Positions 25,380 through 32,123 of a stretch of 64,000 nt of DNA are shown here, piece by piece. Position 1 is the first letter of the stretch; every line of letters starts with the position of its first letter. A model generated the notes under the pieces. It was not told the DNA's origin, made no database searches, and was given only the letters and a program-made list of their open reading frames with translations. The translations under genes and the position numbers were made by a program. This DNA comes from Streptomyces lincolnensis. Lineage in GTDB: Bacteria; Actinomycetota; Actinomycetes; Streptomycetales; Streptomycetaceae. The DNA lies in assembly GCF_021173675.1 (NCBI RefSeq), contig NZ_JAIHON010000004.1:62001-126000 (forward strand), read 5' to 3'.

Positions 25380-26339
25380 TCAGTCCACCGTCACGTAGTC
25401 GGGGCCGGAGTAGCGGCCGGTGGCCAGCTTCTGACGCTGCATCAGCAGGTCGTTCAGGAGCGAGGAGGCGCCGAAGCGGAACCAGTGGTTGTCCAGCCAG
25501 TCCTCGCCGACGGTCTCGTTGACCAGCACGAGGAACTTGATCGCGTCCTTGGTGGTGCGGATGCCTCCGGCGGGCTTCACGCCGACCTGGACTCCGGTCT
25601 GCGCGCGGAAGTCGCGTACGGCCTCCAGCATGAGGAGCGTGTTCGCCGGGGTGGCGTTGACGGCGACCTTGCCGGTCGAGGTCTTGATGAAGTCCGCCCC
25701 GGCCAGCATGCCGAGCCAGCTCGCGCGGCGGATGTTGTCGTACGTCGAGAGCTCGCCCGTCTCGAAGATGACCTTCAGGCGGGCGCTCGTCCCGCAGGCC
25801 TCCTTCACGGCGGTGATCTCGTCGTAGACCTTCATGTAGTCGCCCGCGAGGAACGCCCCGCGGTCGATGACCATGTCGATCTCGTCGGCGCCGGCCGCGA
25901 CGGCCTCGCGGACGTCGGCCAGCTTCACGCCGATCGCGGCGCGGCCCGCCGGGAAGGCGGTGGCCACCGAGGCGACCTTCACGGAGGAGCCGGCGACGGC
26001 CGCCTTGGCGGTCGCCACCATGTCCGGATAGACGCAGACGGCCGCGGTCGACGGGGTCGTCCGGTCCGTCGGGTCGGGGCGGACCGCCTTGGCGCCGAGC
26101 GCCCGGACCTTGCCCGGGGTGTCCGCGCCTTCCAGCGTGGTCAGGTCGACCATCGCGATGGCGAGGTCGATCGCGTACGCCTTCGCGGTCGTCTTGATGG
26201 AACGGGTGCCGAGCGAGGCGGCGCGCGCCTCCAGGCCGACCGCGTCGACGCCGGGCAGCCCGTGGAGGAAGCGGCGCAGCGTGCCGTCGGACGCGGTGAC
26301 GTCGGCGAGAGCTCGTGCGGCGGGTGCAGTGGTGGGCAT
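25380..26339 (-). CDS. deoC: Deoxyribose-phosphate aldolase
   Basis: Class I aldolase that splits 2-deoxy-D-ribose-5-phosphate into glyceraldehyde-3-phosphate and acetaldehyde. The protein is 319 residues, in the longer actinobacterial/animal-like class. It contains VCVYPDMV, EIDMVIDRGAF, LKVIFETGEL, the Schiff-base lysine in ADFIKTSTGK, and VGVKPAGGIRT. The ATG at 26339 is chosen; a GTG two codons upstream is possible. A perfect nucleoside operator (26359-26370) lies 19 bases upstream. It is the first gene of an operon with two aldehyde dehydrogenase genes. Confidence 0.95.
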   Translation of the reverse strand: MPTTAPAARALADVTASDGTLRRFLHGLPGVDAVGLEARAASLGTRSIKTTAKAYAIDLAIAMVDLTTLEGADTPGKVRALGAKAVRPDPTDRTTPSTAAVCVYPDMVATAKAAVAGSSVKVASVATAFPAGRAAIGVKLADVREAVAAGADEIDMVIDRGAFLAGDYMKVYDEITAVKEACGTSARLKVIFETGELSTYDNIRRASWLGMLAGADFIKTSTGKVAVNATPANTLLMLEAVRDFRAQTGVQVGVKPAGGIRTTKDAIKFLVLVNETVGEDWLDNHWFRFGASSLLNDLLMQRQKLATGRYSGPDYVTVD

Positions 26340-26357
26340 GGTCACCAGACGAGCATA

Positions 26358-26371
26358 TCTACGCGCGTAGC
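26358..26371. promoter_or_regulatory. Nucleoside operator, copy 4 (perfect)
   Basis: CTACGCGCGTAG at 26359-26370, 19 bases before the deoC ATG on the minus strand, identical to the copies at add and the purine nucleoside phosphorylase gene. Confidence 0.75.
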
Positions 26372-26496
26372 GGCTGTACACCCCGGGGAGGTGGTTCCTG
26401 GTGGGCCTTGAGCGGTGGCCTGGGTGAGTCTCAAGCGGCGGCCCGGGTGAGGAGGCGATCGTTCCTTCGTCGTGGGGCTGAGGCAGAATCGGGGGC

Positions 26497-27147
26497 ATGA
26501 CGACCCCGGACCCCCAGTACAAGGAGCACGTGCACCGCTCGGCCGCGGCCATCGTGGGCGGCGTCCTGCTCCTCGGCATCGCCCTGTGGCTCGGCGTCGA
26601 CGCGGTCGTCGCCGGGAAGGGCAGCACGCCGTGGCGGGCCCTCGCCGCTCTGCTGCTCGTGGTTCCGCTGGTCACCGCCTTCACCCTGCGGCCCGCCGTC
26701 TTCGTCGGCCAGGACCGGCTGCGGGTGCGCAACCCCTTCCGGATCGTCCTGCTGCCCTGGGGGCAGATCGAGACCCTGCGCTCCGGCTACTCCAACGAAG
26801 CGCTGACCAAGTCCGGTGCGAAGTTCCAGCTGTGGGCCATTCCGGTGTCGCTGCGGGCTCGGAACAAGGCGGCTCGGCGGGAGGCGCGGAGGGTTGCGCA
26901 GGGGGGTGGGCCGGTGGGGGGCTCCGGTGGTTCCGGCGCCTTCGGTGGTTCCGGGCGTGGAGCCGTTTCGGACGGGCCTGTGCGGGCCGAGAGTGATCAG
27001 GTCATGGACCAGCTGCGGGAGCTGCACGAGGCCCGGGGGGCGGCGGAGTCGGCGCAGGGCGAGGTCGTGGTGCGGTGGGCCTACGAGATCCTGGGGCCGG
27101 CGGTGGCGGGGGGCGTGTTGTTGGTGATTCTGCTGGTGGTGGGGTGA
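26497..27147 (+). CDS. Membrane protein with PH-like domain
   Basis: A 216-residue integral membrane protein. Two N-terminal helices (AAAIVGGVLLLGIALWLGV and ALAALLLVVPLVTAFTL) are followed by a PH-like bacterial domain VFVGQDRLRVRNPFRIVLLP WGQIETLRSG..., typical of DUF6542/PH_6-type proteins. A Gly/Ser linker of about 30 residues follows, and then a final helix. The function is unknown. It is divergent from the deoC operon and convergent with the mannosyltransferase gene. Confidence 0.75.
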   Translation: MTTPDPQYKEHVHRSAAAIVGGVLLLGIALWLGVDAVVAGKGSTPWRALAALLLVVPLVTAFTLRPAVFVGQDRLRVRNPFRIVLLPWGQIETLRSGYSNEALTKSGAKFQLWAIPVSLRARNKAARREARRVAQGGGPVGGSGGSGAFGGSGRGAVSDGPVRAESDQVMDQLRELHEARGAAESAQGEVVVRWAYEILGPAVAGGVLLVILLVVG

Positions 27148-27178
27148 GCCCGGTCGCTTCTACGGTCGAGCCGCCACA

Positions 27179-28456
27179 TCACGGCGCCGCCGGCCACACC
27201 AGCGCCATGTACGCGCTGCCGTACCCGCCGCATGTCAGCGCCGCCGTCAGCATCAGGGCGCGGTAGCGGGCCGAGGCCCGGGACAGGTGCAGGGCCAGGG
27301 GGAGCAGCAGCGGGAACGCCGGCAGGAGGAAGCGGGCGCGCGGGAAGTACACGCCTGCGCTGCCCAGCACGATCACCAGCAGGACGCCCGTGAACACCAG
27401 CAGCGCGAACGGCTGGCGGTCCCAGACCGACAGGACGAAGAGCACGGCCGCGGCGAGCAGGGTCAGCGTCACCATCACCAGGAACAGCTGCGGGGTGGGA
27501 TTGTTCAGCAGTAGCTCCCGCATCCGGCGCAGGGTGTATCCGCCGCCGTCCAGCTCGTTGTGCCACAGCCGCTGTACGGCGAAGTAGCCGTCCCAGCGGC
27601 CCACTCGCAGGCCCACCCAGCCGACGTATCCGCACCAGCCGAGCGGCGCGACGATCGCGGCGGCGAGGACGCGGGGCTCGAAACGGTGGTGGCGGCGCAG
27701 CGTGAGGAGCAGGGTGAGCAGGCCGGTGAGCGAGACCGCCGCCGCCACCGCGATCCCCGTCGGGCGGGTCAGGCCCGCGCACACGGCCAGGGTTGCCGCC
27801 GACAGCCAGCGGCCGGTCAGGACCGCGTACAACGACCAGGCCGCGCACGCCGTGAACAGGGACTCCGTGTAGCCCATCCACTGCACCAGACCCGCCGGGA
27901 GCGCCGCCCAGAGGGTGGTCAGGAGGATGCCCGTACGGCGGCCGTGCAGGTGGTCGCCGACCTTGAACACACCCCACGCCGCGACGAACGACGAGACCAC
28001 CGCGATGGCCAGGCCGGTGCTCGCCCGGGAGCCGGGGGTGATCACCGCGATCGCCTTCATCAGGTACGGGTACAGCGGGAAGAACGCCAGGTTGTTCGCG
28101 TCGTACCGGGTGCCGAGGTCGTGCGCGTAGCCGTGGTCGGCGATGCCGAGGTACCAGTCCGCGTCCCACTGCGTCGCCAGGATCGGCCAGACGGGCTCGT
28201 GTTCGTGGTGCGCCCAGACGGTGAGCAGCAGCAGGGTCGTCGTGCGTACGGCCAGGTAGGCGAGGAGGGCGGGGGTTGCGTGGGTCAGGGCCTCGCGGGC
28301 TCGGGTGGCGCGGGTGGCCCGGGTGCCTGTTCTGTCTGTGAGGGGTGGGGTTTCTCCGAGGGGGTGGGGGGCCGGGGTGGGGCCGCCGAGGGTGGGTGTG
28401 GGTGTGGTCGGGGGCACGGCGGGCTCCAGGGTGGTTCGGGGGTGCTTCCGAACCAC
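27179..28456 (-). CDS. PIG-V-type mannosyltransferase, integral membrane
   Basis: A polytopic membrane glycosyltransferase (GT-C fold) of 425 residues similar to the PIG-V/Mannosyl_trans2 family. The first-loop acidic motif is QWDADWYLGIADHGYA, followed by FFPLYPYLMKA; GYTESLFTACAAWSLYAV and GLTRPTGIAVA are also characteristic. A Thr/Pro-rich cytoplasmic leader of ~55 residues precedes the first helix. It probably uses a polyprenyl-phosphate-mannose donor. The GTG start at 28456 is likely, but later starts are possible. Confidence 0.83.
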   Translation of the reverse strand: MVRKHPRTTLEPAVPPTTPTPTLGGPTPAPHPLGETPPLTDRTGTRATRATRAREALTHATPALLAYLAVRTTTLLLLTVWAHHEHEPVWPILATQWDADWYLGIADHGYAHDLGTRYDANNLAFFPLYPYLMKAIAVITPGSRASTGLAIAVVSSFVAAWGVFKVGDHLHGRRTGILLTTLWAALPAGLVQWMGYTESLFTACAAWSLYAVLTGRWLSAATLAVCAGLTRPTGIAVAAAVSLTGLLTLLLTLRRHHRFEPRVLAAAIVAPLGWCGYVGWVGLRVGRWDGYFAVQRLWHNELDGGGYTLRRMRELLLNNPTPQLFLVMVTLTLLAAAVLFVLSVWDRQPFALLVFTGVLLVIVLGSAGVYFPRARFLLPAFPLLLPLALHLSRASARYRALMLTAALTCGGYGSAYMALVWPAAP

Positions 28457-28520
28457 CGTTGCCCGGGGGGTGGGGCGGGGTGGGGAGCCTGGGTCAATGC
28501 GCCGGGGTAAATCACTCGAT

Positions 28521-28556
28521 GGGGTGGGTTGGGCTGGGGTGGGTTGGGTTGGGGTG
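28521..28556 (+). repeat. GGGTGGGTTGGG short tandem repeat (G-quadruplex motif)
   Basis: Eight runs of three or four G separated by one or two bases lie in the 105-bp gap between the mutase and mannosyltransferase genes. The C-rich strand would be in the minus-strand transcript. Confidence 0.7.
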
Positions 28557-28561
28557 CGGAG

Positions 28562-30193
28562 TCAGATGCCTGCGGCTGTGGAGAGGTCCTGCTTGATCGT
28601 GGTGAGGAGTGTCCGTGCCCGGGTGTGGGCCGGCGGGAGGTCTGCGTGCGATTCCACCGGGATCACCACCTCCAGGTAGCACTTCAGCTTCGGCTCCGTG
28701 CCGCTCGGGCGGACGATGACCCTGGCGCCGTCGAGCGTGTAGCGCAGGCCGTCGGTGGGCGGGAGCTTCGCGGTGCCCCGGGTGAGATCGTCGGTGCGGG
28801 TGATGGGCAGGCCCGCGAGGTGGGTCGGGGGGTGCTCGCGGAGGCGGTCCATCGCGGCGGTGATCAGTGACAGGTCCTCCACGCGGACCGAGAGCTGGTC
28901 CGTGGCGTGCAGGCCGTGCTCCACGGCGAGGTCGTCCAGGAGGTCCAGGAGGGTGCGGCCCTCCTCCTTGAGCGTCGAGGCCAGTTCCGTGATCAGGAGG
29001 GCCGCGGTGATGCCGTCCTTGTCGCGGACGCCCTCGGGGTCGACGCAGTAGCCGAGGGCCTCCTCGTAGCCGTAGCGGAGGCCCTCCACTCGGGCGATCC
29101 ACTTGAAGCCGGTGAGGGTCTCCTCGTAGGGGAGGCCCGCCTTCTCGGCGATCCTGCCGAGGAGGGAGGAGGAGACGATGGATTCCGCGAACGTGCCCCG
29201 CGCTCCGCGGTTGACCAGGTGTGCTGCGAGTAGGGCGCCTACCTCGTCGCCTCGGAGCATGCGCCAGTCTGTTTTTTCTTTTACGGCCACCGCGCAGCGG
29301 TCCGCGTCCGGGTCGTTGGCGATGATCAGGTCCGGGTTCGTCTCGCGGGCCACCGCGAAGGCGAGGTCCATCGCGCCGGGCTCTTCCGGGTTGGGGAAGG
29401 CGACCGTCGGGAACTCCGGGTCGGGGTCCGCCTGTTCGGGGACGAGGACGGGGGGCGGGAAGCCCGCGCGCGCGAAGGCGGCGAGGAAGGTGTCCTTGCC
29501 GACGCCGTGCATCGCGGTGTAGACGGTGCGGGCCGTGCGGGGGGAGGCGGGGGCGAGTACGGCGTCCGTGCGGGTCAGGTAGGCCTGGAGGACGGCGTCG
29601 TCGAGGGTGTCCCAGCCGGTGGTGGGGCGGGGGACGTCGTGCAGGGAGGCGATCGCCGCGATCTCCGCTGCGATCTCGGCGTCGGCGGGCGGGACGATCT
29701 GGGAGCCGTCGCCCAGGTACACCTTGTAGCCGTTGTCGCGGGGCGGGTTGTGGCTGGCGGTGACCTCTACACCGGCGACCGCGCCGAGGTGCCTTATAGC
29801 GAACGCCAGGACGGGGGTGGGGAGGGGGCGGGGGAGGACGGCCGCGCGGAGTCCCGCTCCGGTCATCACGGCGGCGGTGTCCGCCGCGAAGTCGGCGGAC
29901 TTGTGGCGGGCGTCGTAGCCGATGACGACGAGGCCGTTGGTGTGGCCCTGCTTCGTGAGGTACGCGGCCAGGCCGGCGGCGGCTCGGATGACGACGGAGC
30001 GGTTCATGCGCATGGGGCCGGCGCCGAGTTCGCCTCTCAGGCCCGCGGTGCCGAACTGGAGGGTGCCGGCGAAGCGTGCGGTGAGCTCGGGGACGTCCTC
30101 GGCGTCGATCAGCTTGGCGAGTTCGGCGCGGGTTTCCGCGTCGGGGTCCTCGGTCAGCCATGCCTTGGCCCGGGCGATGAGGTCGTCTTGCAC
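28562..30193 (-). CDS. Phosphohexomutase-family enzyme (PMM/PGM), candidate phosphopentomutase
   Basis: A 543-residue alpha-D-phosphohexomutase. Phosphoserine loop VTASHNPPRDNGYK, metal loop NDPDADRC, sugar-binding GDEVG, and phosphate-binding RPSGTEPK are all present. The family includes PgcA-type phosphoglucomutases and PGM2-type phosphopentomutases. No DeoB-type phosphopentomutase is in the window, although deoA, the purine phosphorylase and deoC all need one to convert (deoxy)ribose-1-phosphate to the 5-phosphate. The gene lies downstream of the purine phosphorylase gene in the same direction. A phosphopentomutase role is therefore inferred. A GTG start is used. Confidence 0.9.
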   Translation of the reverse strand: MQDDLIARAKAWLTEDPDAETRAELAKLIDAEDVPELTARFAGTLQFGTAGLRGELGAGPMRMNRSVVIRAAAGLAAYLTKQGHTNGLVVIGYDARHKSADFAADTAAVMTGAGLRAAVLPRPLPTPVLAFAIRHLGAVAGVEVTASHNPPRDNGYKVYLGDGSQIVPPADAEIAAEIAAIASLHDVPRPTTGWDTLDDAVLQAYLTRTDAVLAPASPRTARTVYTAMHGVGKDTFLAAFARAGFPPPVLVPEQADPDPEFPTVAFPNPEEPGAMDLAFAVARETNPDLIIANDPDADRCAVAVKEKTDWRMLRGDEVGALLAAHLVNRGARGTFAESIVSSSLLGRIAEKAGLPYEETLTGFKWIARVEGLRYGYEEALGYCVDPEGVRDKDGITAALLITELASTLKEEGRTLLDLLDDLAVEHGLHATDQLSVRVEDLSLITAAMDRLREHPPTHLAGLPITRTDDLTRGTAKLPPTDGLRYTLDGARVIVRPSGTEPKLKCYLEVVIPVESHADLPPAHTRARTLLTTIKQDLSTAAGI

Positions 30194-30306
30194 GGTCGGT
30201 CAGCCCTCTCGTCTGTCGTCTGTCGTTCGTTGCGGATGCCTGCGGCGCGCTGTGCGGCTTCGGTGGGGGTGCGCGTAGCGCCTACGGTTGTGGGGTGGGT
30301 CGGGGC

Positions 30307-30405
30307 CGGGGCGGGGGGTGTCCGTCCTCGGTCCGGCGGTGCTCTTTTTCCGGGTAGTGCTGCGTGTCGGACGCCGGCCGCTGCGGGCGGACACCCCCCG
30401 CCCCG
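30307..30405. repeat. 18-bp perfect inverted repeat around a 63-bp core
   Basis: Arms 30307-30324 and 30388-30405 (CGGGGCGGGGGGTGTCCG and its complement) lie in the 479-bp gap between the mutase and phosphorylase genes. The core includes CTCTTTTTCCG, unusually T-rich for this genome. No gene is seen in the gap. Confidence 0.65.
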
Positions 30406-30472
30406 TCCCCTTACCGCCGTGGGCGGCTACGACGCCCACGGCAGCCGGTACATCATGTCCAACGGCGGCTTC

Positions 30473-30537
30473 CCCACCTAAGGGGCGCGGGGAACTGCGC
30501 GACCAGCCACGACGGGCCCGCAGCCGCCCTACGACCT
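30473..30537 (+). repeat. 65-bp direct repeat, copy 1 (REP-like short form)
   Basis: Begins CCCACCTAAGGGGCGCGG and includes GAACTGCGCGACCAGCC, the core of the dispersed family. It is almost identical to 30572-30636, with 99 bp between starts. Confidence 0.85.
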
Positions 30538-30571
30538 CACGAGGCACCCCGATAGGCGCACGGCAACCCCT

Positions 30572-30636
30572 CCCACCTAAGGGGCGCGGGGAACTGCGCG
30601 ACCAGCCACGACGGGCCCGCAGCCGCCCTACGACCT
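30572..30636 (+). repeat. 65-bp direct repeat, copy 2 (REP-like short form)
   Basis: Second copy of the 65-bp unit; similarity continues weakly into the following ~15 bases. It ends 37 bases before the phosphorylase stop codon. Confidence 0.85.
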
Positions 30637-30672
30637 TCCGCGGCACCCCCCTACCGCTCAGCCGGCCGCAGG

Positions 30673-31497
30673 CTACACGCGGGAGAGGACCTGGGTGAGG
30701 AGGGAACCCATGCGTGTGGCGCTGTCGCGGCCGGCCTGGAGGACCTCCTCGTGGTTGAGGGGCTCGCCGGTCATGCCGGCGGCGAGGTTGGTGACGAGGG
30801 AGATGCCCAGGACCTCCGCGCCGGCCTCGCGGGCGGCGATCGCTTCGAGGACCGTGGACATGCCGACGAGGTCCGCGCCGATGACGCGGGCCATGCGGAT
30901 CTCGGCCGGGGTCTCGTAGTGGGGGCCGGGGAACTGGGCGTAGACGCCCTCTTCGAGGGTGGGGTCGACCTCCTTGCACAGGGCGCGCAGGCGGGGGGAG
31001 TAGAGGTCGGTGAGGTCGACGAAGTTGGCGCCGATGATGGGGCTGGTCGCGGTCAGGTTGATGTGGTCGCTGATCAGGACCGGCTGGCCGGGGCGCATGC
31101 CCTCGCGGAGGCCGCCGCAGCCGTTGGTGAGGATGATCGTCTTGCAGCCGGCCGAGACCGCGGTGCGGACGCCGTGGGCGACTGCGGCGACGCCGCGGCC
31201 CTCGTAGTAGTGCGTGCGGCCCAGGAAGACCAGGGCGCGCTTGGCGCCGAGGGTGTACGAGCGGATCTTGCCTCCGTGGCCCTCGACGGCGGGGGGCGGG
31301 AAACCGGGGACCTCGGTCACCGGGAACTCGGCGTCGGGGGTGCCCAGGGCGTCCACGGCGGGTGCCCAGCCGGAGCCCATCACGAGGGCGACGTCGTGGG
31401 TCTCGGCGCCGGTCAGCTCGCGCAGGCGCGCGGCAGCGGCGTCGGCTGCGGCGTGGGGATCGTCCTGGATGTCGTCCGGAAGAAGAGATGCGTTCAC
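30673..31497 (-). CDS. Purine nucleoside phosphorylase, trimeric class
   Basis: Phosphorolysis of inosine, guanosine and their deoxy forms to base plus (deoxy)ribose-1-phosphate. The protein is 274 residues, homologous to the trimeric mammalian/mycobacterial class (annotated deoD or punA) and not to hexameric E. coli DeoD. Motifs: VMGSGWAP (phosphate site), [42 protein letters not shown] and SLVTNLAAG. The start is GTG at 31497. A perfect nucleoside operator (31522-31533) lies 24 bases upstream. It uses the inosine made by Add. Confidence 0.95.
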   Translation of the reverse strand: MNASLLPDDIQDDPHAAADAAAARLRELTGAETHDVALVMGSGWAPAVDALGTPDAEFPVTEVPGFPPPAVEGHGGKIRSYTLGAKRALVFLGRTHYYEGRGVAAVAHGVRTAVSAGCKTIILTNGCGGLREGMRPGQPVLISDHINLTATSPIIGANFVDLTDLYSPRLRALCKEVDPTLEEGVYAQFPGPHYETPAEIRMARVIGADLVGMSTVLEAIAAREAGAEVLGISLVTNLAAGMTGEPLNHEEVLQAGRDSATRMGSLLTQVLSRV

Positions 31498-31520
31498 GCG
31501 AAGAGGGTAGCCGGTTTGGG

Positions 31521-31534
31521 CCTACGCGCGTAGA
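31521..31534. promoter_or_regulatory. Nucleoside operator, copy 5 (perfect)
   Basis: CTACGCGCGTAG at 31522-31533, 24 bases upstream of the purine nucleoside phosphorylase GTG and 56 bases after the stop of the preceding gene. Confidence 0.75.
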
Positions 31535-31589
31535 TGACAGAGCGCACGGGATGGCGATCGTTGTCTTGTCGTTTCCAACCAGAGGGGTG

Positions 31590-32027
31590 TCAGCAGGGCC
31601 GCTTGCGCAGTTCCATCACGTAGTCGTGCGGGGCGCCCGCCGATTCCGCCGCGTCGGCGATCTCGCCCAGGTAGCGGGCCGAGGGGAGGCCGCCCTCGTA
31701 GGCGTTGAGGACGTAGGTCCAGACCGGCTCCTGGCCGTCCAGGGTGTGGACGCGCATGCGGGCGCGGCGGTAGATGTTCAGGCCGACGCCCACCCAGCGG
31801 TCCATGGAGTCCTCGTCCAGGGGCGCGATGTCGTAGAGGGCGACGAAGACCTGGGCGTCGGGATCCTCGACCAGGGTCGCCAGGGCGCCCTCCCAGCCCA
31901 TGTGCTCGCCGCCGAAGGTCAGCCGCCAGCCGTTCAGCCAGCCCGTCGCGCGCAGCGGGGAGTGCGGGGCGCGGCGGCTCATCAGCCGGGCGTCGAGGTT
32001 GCCGGAGTACGCGGCATAGAGCGACAT
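31590..32027 (-). CDS. Gamma-glutamylcyclotransferase-like protein
   Basis: A 145-residue protein with the GGCT-like fold. It starts MSLYAAYSGNLDARLM, which corresponds to the family YGSNL substrate loop, followed by GWRLTFGGEHMGWEGALATL, ALYDIAPLDEDSMDRWVG and the C-terminal TYVLNAYEG strand. The actinobacterial orthologue (Rv3304 in M. tuberculosis) is also beside lpdA. Activity on gamma-glutamyl peptides is not established for this branch. The gene may be read together with the phosphorylase gene, but the operator in between suggests separate control. Confidence 0.8.
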   Translation of the reverse strand: MSLYAAYSGNLDARLMSRRAPHSPLRATGWLNGWRLTFGGEHMGWEGALATLVEDPDAQVFVALYDIAPLDEDSMDRWVGVGLNIYRRARMRVHTLDGQEPVWTYVLNAYEGGLPSARYLGEIADAAESAGAPHDYVMELRKRPC

Positions 32028-32123
32028 GGGGAGAGGGTACGGCAGGGCCAAAGGCGGCCACTCCCGTAACAGTGGTATCTCGGGCGGGGCCCCGGACGGT
32101 GGCACGGCGAGTCGTGCGGGACA

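Noticed and set aside
22492..25398. Long plus-strand ORF across the small secreted gene and the aldehyde dehydrogenase genes
   Set aside because: Its translation is Arg/Gly/Val/His-biased without any motif, and it covers well-supported genes on the opposite strand.
29266..29286. A-rich codons GTA AAA GAA AAA ACA in the mutase gene as a programmed frameshift site
   Set aside because: The six A plus C are not phased as a slippery heptamer in the reading frame, and the protein continues normally on both sides.
30271..30278. Half-site GCGCGTAG upstream of the mutase gene as another nucleoside operator
   Set aside because: Only one half of the palindrome matches; such 8-mers are expected by chance in GC-rich DNA.
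30288..30698. Plus-strand ORF across the REP repeats near 30.4 kb
   Set aside because: The translation is made from the repeats (GRGELRDQPRRARSRP twice) and has no start or codon pattern of a gene.
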